A stretch of 64,000 nt of DNA from JAADHX01 sp964569385 (GCA_964569385.1 CAZMUM010000016.1:36756-100755), one strand, 5' to 3'. Positions 50,426 to 59,901 are shown, counted from the stretch's first letter. The notes: generated from the letters alone by a model not told the origin. Numbers and translations: made by a program.

Positions 50426-50857
50426 ATGAGCTTTGTCGCAGACGACTTCGTGGTGCCCGTCAGCTTTGATGGACCCGGTTTCGATATGGAACCCCTAGGA
50501 CCCGAGCACAACCAAAGGGACCACGAAGCTTGGATGTCGAGTATCGACCACATCCGGGCGACCCCCGGTTTCCCAAAAGGGTCGTGGCCTACGGAGATGT
50601 CAATCGAGTCCAACCTTGCCGACCTGGTCCGACATGCGAACGACTTCGAGAATCGATCCGGGTTCACGTATTCAATTCTCGACGGCGACGACGTGATCGG
50701 GTGCCTGTATATCTACCCGTCGCAAGCGGCGGACGCTGCGGTCAGTTCATGGGTGCGAGCGACCCGAGCCGAGATCGATGTTGTCACCTGGCAAGCCATC
50801 TCGTCCTGGCTCGAAACCGATTGGCACTTTGCAACCATCGAGTATGGGGCTCGTTAG
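50426..50857 (+). CDS. GNAT-type N-acetyltransferase (intact copy)
   Basis: A 143-residue protein with a GNAT-like core: FTYSILDGDDVIGCLYIYP as strands 2-4 and AVSSWVRATRAE as the next strand and acetyl-CoA loop. The N-terminal VADDFVVPVSFDGPGFDMEP is typical of an actinobacterial group. The substrate is unknown. A second, frameshifted copy of the same gene lies at 55886. Confidence 0.78.
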   Translation: MSFVADDFVVPVSFDGPGFDMEPLGPEHNQRDHEAWMSSIDHIRATPGFPKGSWPTEMSIESNLADLVRHANDFENRSGFTYSILDGDDVIGCLYIYPSQAADAAVSSWVRATRAEIDVVTWQAISSWLETDWHFATIEYGAR

Positions 50858-50916
50858 TTCACTCAAAAGCGCTATGACCGTGTGGACGAAACCTCGGTTC
50901 ATTGCTACAGCACGGG

Positions 50917-51423
50917 TTAGCTGCTGCGCGAGCCGTCGATAGTCTCGCGAATGATGTCGGCGTGGCCCGCGTGCCGAGCCGTCTCTTCGATCATATGTAC
51001 TGCGACCCACCGCACATTCTTATCGACCATGTCGGACAGAACACATGGAGCGTCAAGATCGAAGCTGTCCAAGATCTCGTTTGATGCGGCAATCTGTTCT
51101 CGGTAGTTAGCAATAACTGACTCGATGTTGTCCTCATCGGCGAGCCGAACCGTCGGGTCCGAGTCAGCGGACTCTTCGTCAGTGGCCTCGGGGAGATCTT
51201 CGCGAACGGTACGCCCCGCGACGACAATTTGGAACCATCGTCGCTCCCATATCCCCGAATGTTTGACTAGGGCCAGCAGCGACAGAGAGCTTGCAGTCGG
51301 AGTCATCCGCACCTGGGTTTCGGTCAGACCTTCGAGCTTGCCGATCAGGTCCTCGCGTTGGTAGTCAAGAAACTCGCGCAGAATTGCTCGTTCGCTCCCA
51401 GTGGAACTTTGCGACTCAGACAC
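50917..51423 (-). CDS. DinB/DUF664-family protein
   Basis: A DinB-type four-helix protein of 168 residues from the GTG at 51423. The three metal-ligand histidines are in SLLALVKHSGIWERRWF (helix 2) and in HMIEETARHAGHADIIRE (helix 4). DUF664 members in Actinomycetota include mycothiol S-transferases. The GTG is chosen because it begins just before the first helix; the frame upstream to 51576 is longer but has no good N-terminus. Confidence 0.88.
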   Translation of the reverse strand: MSESQSSTGSERAILREFLDYQREDLIGKLEGLTETQVRMTPTASSLSLLALVKHSGIWERRWFQIVVAGRTVREDLPEATDEESADSDPTVRLADEDNIESVIANYREQIAASNEILDSFDLDAPCVLSDMVDKNVRWVAVHMIEETARHAGHADIIRETIDGSRSS

Positions 51424-51594
51424 AGCGGCACACGGTAGCCGGAGCTGTGAGCCGAGGATGCGGACGGGCGGGTGGTACGCATGGCACGGATCATCGCCCG
51501 ACCCTAAGCTCTCGATGAAATCCTGCGAACCCAGGAACCTCCCATGGTGTGTGGTTCGTCCCATACGTATGGTCAAGATGAAACGGGGAGCGCT

Positions 51595-52940
51595 ATGAGC
51601 AGTAGAACCAAGCGCAAAGTGGTCATTGCAACAGGGTTGGCGTTGTTCGCGGCGAGCTGTGGCGATTCAGTGGATGACACGTCGCCAAGCGCTCCAAATT
51701 CGACGAGCTCTGAAGTATCCCCGACATCGGTGCCTGTGGCATCGAATGACTCTCTCGCAGATGGGTCAATACCGATCGGCGACGGCGCAATCCAACTCGT
51801 GGCGCGAGTGAAGGATCGGGAGCTATCTCCCGAAGCCGACGGCGACGCTGTCAACGCTGTGATCGCAGGCACCAACCAGTTCGCAGTCGACTTGTTCAAG
51901 ACGATTGCCGACCCCACCGAGGACACCGTGGTCGGCAACTACAGCTTGAGCACGGTCCTGATGCTCACCATGGCCGGCACAAATGCCGAGACCACGGCCG
52001 CGTTTGCCGACTTGCTTGGCGTCGCTGACGTTGACCCAACCGAACTCCATCGGCCGTGAATGCCATCGACCTTACTCTTGAGAGCAGAACCAGCGACGGT
52101 GTTGAATTGTCGACCGCAAACGCTCTGTTCGTGCAAGACGGTCTCGAGCTCAAAGACCAGTTCCTAAACGCTGCGATCGGTTCTTACGGAGCGCCAGTTC
52201 GGGCCGTCGACTTTGTCGACAGCGACGCGGCTGCCGACACCGTAAACAATTGGGTCTCGAATCAGACCAACGGCTTCGTCGAGGAAATCACCGACGGATA
52301 CTCTTTCGACACCGTCGTGGTTCTGGCCAACGCTATGTATCTGAAGGCGTCCTGGGTCGTTGAGTTCCGCCGGTTGGACACCACAGGTGTGTTCAGAAAT
52401 GCCAACGGCACAACCGTGCAGACCGAACTCATGGCCCACGACGACTTCCTCCCTCTGAACGTCGGCGCAGACTTTGAGGCGGTCGAACTGCCATACCGGG
52501 GCGGAAATCTTGGCCTGGTCATCGTGGAACCCACGGACCTCGCGGACTTTGAAGCCCGACTCACCGCTGAACGGCTCGGCGAGATCGTCGATGGTTTGAG
52601 CGAGAGCGGCGTCCACCTCACTATGCCGATCTGGTCCACCAAGACCAGCATCGAGGCCCTCGAGCCACTCCGTCAGCTTGGGCTTCCCGAAACCTATGAC
52701 TTCAGTAACCTCTTCATTGGCGAGGACGAGGGCTATTTCATAGATTCGGTGTCTCACATGGCCCGCATAGATGTTGACGAGACGGGCACCACGGCCGCCG
52801 CTGCATCAGGCGTCGAGATCGTTGTATCTCACGGGCCCACCATCAAGATCGATCGGCCGTTCTTCTACTTCATCCGCGACCGCGGCTCGAACACAATCCT
52901 GTTCATGGGTCACGTCGTCGACCCGACCCAGACCAAGTAG
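51595..52940 (+). pseudogene. Lipoprotein serpin, frameshifted
   Basis: A serpin lipoprotein split by a frame change. The first part has a lipobox (LFAASC, Cys22) and the serpin helices FAVDLFKTIAD and NYSLSTVLMLTMAG, then stops at 52059 (ELHRP). The second frame picks up at NAIDLTLESRT and runs through the serpin body, ending with the hinge of an inhibitory reactive loop, DETGTTAAAASGVEIV, and PFFYFIRDRGSNTILFMGHVVDP. One missing G near 52053 would join the two frames. Serpins inhibit serine or cysteine proteases; an intact copy would be about 448 residues. A base-calling error cannot be excluded. Confidence 0.85.
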
Positions 52941-53058
52941 GCGCGGCGGTCCAGCAGAACTACGTAGCAATTCTGGGTTGCTTGTCATCCTGTGGGGTCG
53001 CTGCTGCGAGTGATGCGTGAGAGAGGGTTCATCGGGTCATGTCGAGTTGTAGAAGACA

Positions 53059-53586
53059 ATGAACTCGGTGGATGCCGATGGGACCGAAGTGCTTGTCACC
53101 GGGGAGAGCTTCGAAGTGTTCTATGAGCGGGAGTTCCATCAGGTCGTTGCGCTGGCATTCGTGTTATGTGGCTCATGGTCAGCCGCCGAAGACCTCGCCC
53201 AGGACGCATTCGTCGCGGCGCAGCGACGGTGGGCTGTAATAGGCAGATATGACAGTCCAGAGGCCTGGGTTCGGCGCGCGGTAGCGAATCGATCTGTTTC
53301 GTTGACCCGTCGCAGATTGGCCGAAGCTCGCGCTGTGCTGCGACAAGGCCGCGAACGGTGGACCGATCCGGTCTCGTTCGATGATGGCGACAGCGAATTC
53401 TGGGACACCGTCCGGAGTCTTCCTGCTCGCCAGCGTCAGGTCATCTCCCTTCACTATGTGACCAGCCTGAGCGTCAAGGAGATAGCCGGCACCCTTGAAC
53501 TGAGCGAAGCCACGGTAAAAACCCATCTTCAGCGCGGCCGCAGAAGCCTGGAGCTCAAGCTCACCAATCGCTCGGACCAGTCGTGA
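53059..53586 (+). CDS. SigE-family RNA polymerase sigma factor
   Basis: A 175-residue extracytoplasmic-type sigma factor. Region 2 reads FYEREFHQVVALAFVLCGSW, then AAEDLAQDAFVAAQRRWA. Region 4 reads LPARQRQVISLHYVTSLSVKEIAGTLELSEATVKTHLQRGR, a standard sigma-4 HTH. The next gene overlaps by four bases (GTGA), so a coupled regulator or anti-sigma function for that partner is likely. Confidence 0.92.
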   Translation: MNSVDADGTEVLVTGESFEVFYEREFHQVVALAFVLCGSWSAAEDLAQDAFVAAQRRWAVIGRYDSPEAWVRRAVANRSVSLTRRRLAEARAVLRQGRERWTDPVSFDDGDSEFWDTVRSLPARQRQVISLHYVTSLSVKEIAGTLELSEATVKTHLQRGRRSLELKLTNRSDQS

Positions 53587-55232
53587 ACCTCGACGATCGC
53601 GCCAAGTTGGCCAACCTCGCCCTCGCGGCCCGGTCGACCGAGATAGCGCCGCATCGCGCTGGACTGATCCGGAGGCGCTGGGTTGCTCCGGTCGGCATGG
53701 TCGGAACTGCGCTAGTCGTACTTGTCTTGGCGATCTCGATCGGCCGGTTCGTGTCCGATTCATCTGGGCGAGTCGAGACCGTTGCAGTGCCTGACGAGAC
53801 AACAGTGCTTATTGTTGATGGCGTCAGCGGACCGATCCTGGCCGGATACATTTCTAGGTTCGGAGAGATCAGCGTCTTGGTGGGCGACGCAAGCTCACCA
53901 ACGCTCGTGCAGCTCGATGCAGTTGCCGGCGCACCTGCCCTCGGCGTGGACACGATCCCCGAACCTCGCTGGCAATTTGGCGGCCGGGTGGTCGAGTACG
54001 TCTCTGACTTCGAGGGCGAGCTGAGCGTCGTACGAGTTGATGTGCGCACAGGCCGAAGCACAAGAGAGCCGTACTGGGCGGTGTTGTTCGGCGGGGGGAT
54101 CTCGAGGTCACTCGAAGACGAGGGGCCGTTAACGGGATCGATCGGGCTGATGGCTGGCGCCGGCGGTGTGTCGGTGCGTTCCGTTGAAGACGACACCGGC
54201 GTTCGATGGGAGCTGCGCACGTTCGTCGACGATCGAAGCGTCCTCCTCGACATCGACACAACTCGGTTTCTCGCTCCAACAATGGACGGCCTAATTGTTG
54301 TCGCCGACGGCGTTATCGGGACAATGAATGGCGAGGGCGTGGTGACCGAACTCGCGATCGATGGAGTCACCGCCGAGACGATCAGCGCGGTCGCCGCCAG
54401 CCCTCGTTCGGCGCTGGCCTTCGGATTGAGGAATGGCTCGGTGCTGGTGACGGCTCCCGAAACTACCGGGTCGCTCAACTTCGACCTCGGGACGGACTTG
54501 GTAACCGGCCTGTCTTGGTCGCCGTCTGGCGAGGCTCTCATCGCGACGGCAACCAACCAAGAGGAGACGTCGATTCGTATCTGTCTTGTCGCAACGGTGA
54601 GCTGCAATCAGATCAGGTCGACCGGCGCAGCTGGAGGGCGACTCGTCCGCGGCACACCGACCCCGCCCGACACGTTCTTCGGCCTCTGGCCAGAGAACAC
54701 AGAGGAGACTGCGGATGCAGCCGTCACCGCCGAGGATGCAGCCAGTTGGCGCTTCGATCCCGACCTATTGGTGCGGGAGTTCGCTGAAGTTATCCTCGGC
54801 TGGACCGATCCGATTGTGGCTCCGGCTGATGGGTTTTCGCTGCTCCCCCATTGGTCCATTTACGAGCTTCGCCCATCACCAGACCAGGCGCCAGTCACCA
54901 TCACCGCCGCTCAACTGGCCGGAGAAAATGGCTGGGCCATCACTGGTGTCCGGGCGCCGATCCTCAGTTTGAGAACCGGCTTTTCAAGTGGCAGCCCAGT
55001 CACTATCGGTTTCGATCGGCAGGGAGCCGTGACTGTCGAAGTGATCATCAGACTCGGCGACGAGGAGTACTCACAAACCACGGCAGACCTCGACGTGCTC
55101 GAGTTCGATATCGACCGCTCCTTCGACGCTGTCGCCTCATATCTCATCTTGTTCCGGGACGAAGAAGATCGCGTGTTTTCAGCCACCTTCGGCTTCCTCG
55201 GCGAATCGAACCTACCGAGTTCGATCGGCTAG
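53583..55232 (+). CDS. Membrane protein downstream of sigma factor, possible anti-sigma partner
   Basis: A 549-residue protein with a short basic cytoplasmic tail (about 1-36), one helix (about 38-57) and a large external beta-rich domain. Residues about 60-400 hold repeats of the type V.TVLI..GV.G....GY+S. that resemble propeller blades. The tail is shorter than a classic anti-sigma domain and no zinc motif is visible, so that role is inferred only from the GTGA overlap with the sigma gene. The starting GTG is that overlap. Confidence 0.68.
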   Translation: MNLDDRAKLANLALAARSTEIAPHRAGLIRRRWVAPVGMVGTALVVLVLAISIGRFVSDSSGRVETVAVPDETTVLIVDGVSGPILAGYISRFGEISVLVGDASSPTLVQLDAVAGAPALGVDTIPEPRWQFGGRVVEYVSDFEGELSVVRVDVRTGRSTREPYWAVLFGGGISRSLEDEGPLTGSIGLMAGAGGVSVRSVEDDTGVRWELRTFVDDRSVLLDIDTTRFLAPTMDGLIVVADGVIGTMNGEGVVTELAIDGVTAETISAVAASPRSALAFGLRNGSVLVTAPETTGSLNFDLGTDLVTGLSWSPSGEALIATATNQEETSIRICLVATVSCNQIRSTGAAGGRLVRGTPTPPDTFFGLWPENTEETADAAVTAEDAASWRFDPDLLVREFAEVILGWTDPIVAPADGFSLLPHWSIYELRPSPDQAPVTITAAQLAGENGWAITGVRAPILSLRTGFSSGSPVTIGFDRQGAVTVEVIIRLGDEEYSQTTADLDVLEFDIDRSFDAVASYLILFRDEEDRVFSATFGFLGESNLPSSIG

Positions 55233-55298
55233 CTCGACCCTCCCAGCCACGTCGGCCTCGGGCGCCCGCGGCGGAGCGACACCTGCCAGACTGCGGCG

Positions 55299-55832
55299 AT
55301 GGCAGGCACTGGTCTTCTTCATCATTTCAGCGAAGATCCTTCGATCCGGGTGTTCAAGCCTCATGTTCCAGCAACCAACCCGACACAACGCGCCGCAGTC
55401 TGGGCAATCGATGCCGATCACGCGCCCTTGTATTGGTTCCCGCGGGAGTGCCCGCGTATAACTGCTTGGCCTCGTTCGACCATCGAACGTCGTCATTTCG
55501 AGGCTGTTCTGGCGACCACGGCTACAAGACTGCATGCCATCGAGATCGGTTGGCTGGAGCGAATGCGCACCGCCGAGGTGTATCGCTACGACTTCGACCC
55601 GGCCGCATTCAGTCGATGGCCCGAGGCATCTGGCCAATGGGTCAGCTATCGGGTGGCTGAACCGGTCGCAGTATCGCCTGTAGGCGACCTCTTTGAGCTT
55701 CACGCAAAGTCTGGGATCGAGCTTCGCTTAGTTCCGTCACTATGTCCGCTCGTTGATCTCGTCAATGATGACCGCTGGGATTTCAGCATCGTCAGGATCG
55801 CGAATGCCGTGCCGCGAGATGCCGAGTTCTGA
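55299..55832 (+). CDS. DUF6886 family protein
   Basis: A 177-residue protein. The start LLHHFSEDPSIRVFKPHVP, the RAAVWAIDADHAPLYWFPRECPRITAW stretch and the VYRYDFDPAAF segment match DUF6886, a small family of unknown function. Several His and aromatic residues are conserved across it. Start at ATG 55299. No operon partners are evident. Confidence 0.75.
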   Translation: MAGTGLLHHFSEDPSIRVFKPHVPATNPTQRAAVWAIDADHAPLYWFPRECPRITAWPRSTIERRHFEAVLATTATRLHAIEIGWLERMRTAEVYRYDFDPAAFSRWPEASGQWVSYRVAEPVAVSPVGDLFELHAKSGIELRLVPSLCPLVDLVNDDRWDFSIVRIANAVPRDAEF

Positions 55833-55885
55833 ATCAGGTTCGCCGTGCCTGACACCATTTCGACATGGCGAATCACCATGGCCCG

Positions 55886-56318
55886 ATGACCTTTGTCGCA
55901 GACGACTTCGTGATGCCTGTCAGCTTTGATGGTCCCGGTTTCGGTATGGAACCCTCTAGGACCCGAGCACAACCAAAGGGACTACGAAGCATGGATGTCG
56001 AGTATCGAACACATCCGGACAACGCCTGGTTTTCCGGACGGTTCCTGGCCCAAGGAGATGCCGATCGAGTCGAGTCTCGCCGACCTAGTCCGACACGCCG
56101 AGGACTTTGGGAATCGATCCGGATTCACATATTCGATTCTCGACGGCGATGACGTGATCGGATGCCTGTACATCTACCCGTCAAAAACTGCGGATGCCGC
56201 CGTTAGTTCATGGGTGCGGGTGACCCGCGCTGAGCTGGATGTTCTTACGTGGCAAGCCATCTCGACTTGGCTAGCGACCGACTGGCCGTTCGAAACCACT
56301 GAATATTCGCGTCGCTAG
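55886..56318 (+). pseudogene. Frameshifted second copy of GNAT-type acetyltransferase
   Basis: The DNA is highly similar to 50426-50857. The frame starts MTFVADDFVMPVSFDGPGFG, then breaks at ACCCTCTAGG (near 55955), where the other copy reads ACCCCTAGG; one extra T shifts the frame. The following frame contains PLGPEHNQRDYEAWMSSIEH and the rest of the acetyltransferase up to 56318. A repaired gene would be about 143 residues. Confidence 0.85.
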
Positions 56319-56424
56319 TCCACCAGCCCATCAGGGGCGGAACCCAATTCCGCCGATCGATATCAGCAGCGCCTAGCCCGCCGAGATATCGATGACGAAC
56401 CCGTGTTACGACAACTGGAGGTGT

Positions 56425-56441
56425 GAAGGAATTCCTTGACA
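56425..56441 (+). promoter_or_regulatory. Palindrome overlapping a TTGACA box before the ArsR-type gene
   Basis: AAGGAATTCCTT (56426-56437) is a perfect 12-bp palindrome that overlaps a TTGACA -35-like box (56436-56441). A related but imperfect copy (GAAGGAATCTCTTC) lies across the start codon at 56474-56487. An ArsR-type operator pair is likely. Confidence 0.5.
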
Positions 56442-56471
56442 TCATCATCCGACGCACCAAGGATAGAGAAT

Positions 56472-57077
56472 ATGAAGGAATCTCTTCAGATTGACGACTC
56501 GGCGAGGACCACTGATAGACGCATCATCGATGACGTCGACGCGATGAGAGCGCTCGCCCATCCGGGCCGCCTCGCAATTCTGCACTTCCTATTGTCGGCC
56601 AAAGCACGGACAGCAACAGAGTGCGCAGCCGAGATAGGCGCTACGCCATCAGCATGCAGCTATCACCTGCGCGAGCTCGAACGGTTCGGACTTGTCGAGC
56701 GGGCAGCGCCTTCCGACGATGGACGGGCGCGACCCTGGAAGGCCGCGGCGATCGGATTCTCGGTAGGGCGCGATTCGTCCAACGACTCGGCGGCGGCGCT
56801 GGCCGCAGGACACGCCATCAGAAGCGCTGGGCTGGCCGAGAACAATCGGCTCATTCACCGATTCGTCGAAGCTGTCGACGAGGTCGATCCGCGTTGGCGA
56901 TCAGCCAGTGACTTCCACAACTTCGAACTCCTCGTCACACCAACCGAACTTGAAGACCTGAACAGCCAGGTCGCGGCCGTCCTGAGTCACTACCGCGCCC
57001 CAATTCGAGTCGATGCGCCAGACGACGCAGCTCCGGTGCATGTTGTTTACCAGGCGTTCTTGCGCCTCGACGCTTGA
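56472..57077 (+). CDS. ArsR-type winged-helix regulator
   Basis: A 201-residue protein with a winged-helix core: MRALAHPGRLAILHFLLSAK, TATECAAEIGATPSACSYHLRELERFGLVER and a wing to about residue 90. The remaining 110 residues are a helical domain like those of other HTH_20/ArsR-like proteins that control adjacent exporters. No metal-binding CxC is visible. The next gene overlaps by four bases (TTGA), so both are one operon. The ATG at 56472 is preferred over the TTG at 56436, which overlaps the likely promoter. Confidence 0.85.
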   Translation: MKESLQIDDSARTTDRRIIDDVDAMRALAHPGRLAILHFLLSAKARTATECAAEIGATPSACSYHLRELERFGLVERAAPSDDGRARPWKAAAIGFSVGRDSSNDSAAALAAGHAIRSAGLAENNRLIHRFVEAVDEVDPRWRSASDFHNFELLVTPTELEDLNSQVAAVLSHYRAPIRVDAPDDAAPVHVVYQAFLRLDA

Positions 57078-58312
57078 TACCGGACTCCGGCGGCGCGACA
57101 CCCCCATGGCGCGAGCGCGATTTCAGAATCGCATGGTCCGCTGGCTTCATCAACGACACCGGCGACTGGGTACTTGCCGTGGCGCTTCCGGTATTCGTAT
57201 TCGTCGAGACGAGGTCAGGCACGGCGACGGCGTTGCTCTTTGTCAGCCAGGTACTGACCGCCGCCATATTTGGGCCGATTGGTGGCAGCCTCGTCGACCG
57301 CTGGGATCTTAAGCGTTCGCTGGTCACTACTAACCTCGCCCAATCACTCGCCTTGTTGCCGCTCCTTGCGGTAAGCGAGGAGCGCATCTGGCCGGCCTAC
57401 ATCGTGATGTTTCTGCAGGCTCTTCTCACTCAGATCAACAACCCGGCCAACGTCGCGCTGATCCCTCGCGTCGTGCATCGCGATCAGCTCACGACCGCGA
57501 ACGCCGCTCTTGCTGCTTCGGCCAGCTTCGCCCGCCTCCTTGGCGCGCCTATCGGTGGATTGTTGGTGGCATGGCGTGGTCTCGGCCCAATCGTTGTCGT
57601 AGACGCCATCAGTTTCTTGTCGGTTGCTGCATCTCTGCACTTTCTTAGCGCCGATACCAAGCCGCTCGGCCGTCCAAACGACTCCGAACGATCGCATCTG
57701 CGCACCGGACTGCGGTCGGTTCGGTCACACCCTCGGTTGGCCCAAGTACTTTCGCTTCAAGGAGCGGCCCAGATAGCCCAGGGCGGTTTCGTAGTCCTGT
57801 TCGTAGCCTTCGTCATCGAGACCCTCGACGACAATGGCAGCAAGGTCGGGCTCATCCGAGCCGCGATGGCGATCGGGGGCCTTGTTGGGTCGGCGATGAT
57901 CGGACACCTCGCCCGGCGCATCGACCCGACCATCCTCTACTCGACCGGACTATTCGGAATGGGTCTCATCTCACTGGCCGTCTGGAATGCCCCTCAGGTC
58001 ACAGTTGCTTTGTGGGTCTACATGGCGCTGTTTGGTTTCTCGGGTTTGCCAGGCGCCGCTTTGAGCGTCGGTCTATTCACGATCGTCCAAACGCAGAGCC
58101 CGACTCACGTATTAGGACGTGTCGTAGGGCTCCTGAGTGCGTCCGAAGCGATCGGTGTCGCTATCGGGTCAATCACGACCGGGCTGCTCATCGACCGCCT
58201 ACCGCTCACGCTATTGCTGAACACTCAAGCCGCTATCTACCTTGTGACCGGCGCATTGGCCCTACTTCTCGTCGTTCCACATCGCAGCCAGGATGCCACC
58301 GACTCGCGCTGA
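57074..58312 (+). CDS. Major facilitator superfamily exporter
   Basis: A 412-residue MFS protein with about 12 helices. It begins ATPPWRERDFRIAWSAGFI, has the loop motif GGSLVDRWDLKRSLV (about 78-92) in place of motif A, and FARLLGAPIGGLLV in the middle. It fits the drug-resistance/efflux type (MFS_3). The TTG start at 57074 overlaps the stop of the ArsR-type gene, so it is probably the target of that regulator. Confidence 0.9.
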   Translation: MIPDSGGATPPWRERDFRIAWSAGFINDTGDWVLAVALPVFVFVETRSGTATALLFVSQVLTAAIFGPIGGSLVDRWDLKRSLVTTNLAQSLALLPLLAVSEERIWPAYIVMFLQALLTQINNPANVALIPRVVHRDQLTTANAALAASASFARLLGAPIGGLLVAWRGLGPIVVVDAISFLSVAASLHFLSADTKPLGRPNDSERSHLRTGLRSVRSHPRLAQVLSLQGAAQIAQGGFVVLFVAFVIETLDDNGSKVGLIRAAMAIGGLVGSAMIGHLARRIDPTILYSTGLFGMGLISLAVWNAPQVTVALWVYMALFGFSGLPGAALSVGLFTIVQTQSPTHVLGRVVGLLSASEAIGVAIGSITTGLLIDRLPLTLLLNTQAAIYLVTGALALLLVVPHRSQDATDSR

Positions 58313-58349
58313 CCTCTTATGCCCGACCTGTCTGGCCTTTCAATACCGG

Positions 58350-59384
58350 TCAAGGCGATGTCAGGCGTGGATCCCCGAACACATCGGCCCACGTCGTGCT
58401 GGATGCGGCATCGGCGAAGCCGGACAGACAAGGATCGGCTAGCCCAGACTGTCCAGCGAAATCGAGCACCGCGACGTGGCGAGCATCACCGCCAACGAGC
58501 CACCGCTCGCCGATCTCAGGTGCTAACTCGGGCATCCAGACCGAAAACTGGTCTCCCCAGTCCTGGACATACCAGGCCGACACCTCGAACGTAACCCAAG
58601 GCCACACCCACAGACTTTCGTCCTCAACACTTTCGCCCGCCTCCCAAGCGGCGAACACTTCGCTTTCGTATAGGACCTGCGACGCCTCTATGACGACACC
58701 GTCAAACGCGAACTCTGCCGCAGCGAAAGGGTCGTCAGAACAAGCATTTGAGTTCGGCTGGTATGGCTCCCGTGGGGCTTCGGAAACTTCCACTGGTTCG
58801 GTTGGCACCGACTCGTCCGTGGCGCTTCTGTCGGGGGATTCGGTGATCGGGCTTGCGTCGGGATCATCACACGCGTCGATCATCTCATCAGGAGGCCATG
58901 GACCAAGCAAGACCGGCCCGATCCGCCAGCGGAGCAGCAGGCCGTCTACGTCGACGACGCTGCCAACGGTGAGTTCGCCGATGTTGTTTGCGGACCCGTC
59001 TGGATTCGCTCGCCACGCTGACAGTTCGGGGGTCCCGTAGCCAGCGGCGTCTGCCGCAAACCCCGCTATTCGGCGTTCGTCATTTGTCGGGCCACAGTCG
59101 AGTGTCACTGTCGCAAACCACCGATCGTCGTAGACCGAACCATCAGGCAGCACGCAAACCAGTCCAGGAGGACACGAGTCCGACACCTCAGCCTCGTCCA
59201 GAATCGTCGTCGTCAGACTCGGTTGAAGGTGAACGGTCGTACCTGGCCTAGGGGGCGTTGTTGTCGGTGTCGCCGCCTCAGTCGCTCTATCGGAATCGTC
59301 GCCTGAGGCATCCACCAGCGACGACTCGCCGCACGCTCCCGCCAGCAACACGACGGCGACCAAGACTCCGGACCAACTCCACAC
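58350..59384 (-). CDS. Secreted lipoprotein of unknown function
   Basis: A 344-residue lipoprotein (lipobox VLLAGAC, Cys18) with a Thr/Pro-rich linker to about residue 60. It then has two Cys-containing regions: DSCPPGLVCVLPDG...TVTLDCG, and ACSDDPFAAAEFAFDGVVIEA...LADPCLSGF. The second half resembles other small actinobacterial exported proteins with a beta-rich 'FDGVV...W.WV.FEV..WY' core; no family is certain. Convergent with the MFS gene. Confidence 0.7.
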   Translation of the reverse strand: MWSWSGVLVAVVLLAGACGESSLVDASGDDSDRATEAATPTTTPPRPGTTVHLQPSLTTTILDEAEVSDSCPPGLVCVLPDGSVYDDRWFATVTLDCGPTNDERRIAGFAADAAGYGTPELSAWRANPDGSANNIGELTVGSVVDVDGLLLRWRIGPVLLGPWPPDEMIDACDDPDASPITESPDRSATDESVPTEPVEVSEAPREPYQPNSNACSDDPFAAAEFAFDGVVIEASQVLYESEVFAAWEAGESVEDESLWVWPWVTFEVSAWYVQDWGDQFSVWMPELAPEIGERWLVGGDARHVAVLDFAGQSGLADPCLSGFADAASSTTWADVFGDPRLTSP

Positions 59385-59487
59385 GCGGGCAACGGTAGCA
59401 CTTCGCTCTATTCAGACCGGCGGGTAGCGACAGCGCTCGCCCTCTGGACTGCAACGTCGTTGGCATGCACGACAGCCGCTCCCATCG

Positions 59488-59901
59488 TCAGACCGCCACG
59501 ATGGCAACATTGGGGCTGTGGGCGGCGAGGGCTGCCAGGTCCATCGGATCGTGGGTTGCAACCATTCCTCCACCCAATCGCACCGCTGTAGCCACGACAA
59601 CAGCATCGATTGCCATCTCGCTCCCGGCATCAACCCGCGCCAACAGGTGCCCTGCGATCCGCGCGATACGAGCCCCAGTCGTAACCACTTGAACAAAACC
59701 TCTGGCCAAGACCGCATCAATTGGCTCGTCAAAACCGCCGCCGCGGTAGAGCTCAATCAATACTGCCGACGGCACTCGAACCGGCGCGTTGCGGTTATGG
59801 GCGGAACGCATCGCGGCGCGGACCCGCTGATGGCGAAACTGATCGACATGGGGTCTCGCAAGCGCGGACAGAGCCTCACTGTCGAGAACTAGAACAGCGA
59901 T
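59488..59901 (-). CDS. PIN-domain toxin, no standard start codon
   Basis: The coding frame reads AVLVLDSEALSALARPHV, then ...RVPSAVLIELYRGGG, GHLLARVDAGSEMAIDAVVVATAVRLGGGMVATHDPMDL. That has the acidic PIN/VapC residues: the first Asp in LDSEAL, a Glu in LIELYRG, and Asp residues in AIDAVVVATA and THDPMDL. The frame opens after a stop at 59914-59916. It offers GTA, CGC, GAA, ACA, then ATC (59901) before the first Asp; no ATG, GTG or TTG appears until 59811, which would remove the first catalytic Asp. So it uses a rare start such as ATC, or is inactive. Directly follows the antitoxin. Confidence 0.68.
   Translation of the reverse strand: MAVLVLDSEALSALARPHVDQFRHQRVRAAMRSAHNRNAPVRVPSAVLIELYRGGGFDEPIDAVLARGFVQVVTTGARIARIAGHLLARVDAGSEMAIDAVVVATAVRLGGGMVATHDPMDLAALAAHSPNVAIVAV

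Noticed and set aside
53561..54607. 348-codon minus-strand frame opposite the sigma partner
   Set aside because: Composition is Ser/Thr/Pro-rich shadow sequence; the plus-strand gene is coupled to the sigma factor.
58012..59040. 342-codon plus-strand frame crossing the lipoprotein gene
   Set aside because: It crosses the end of the MFS gene and is antisense to a lipoprotein with a good signal; no domain.
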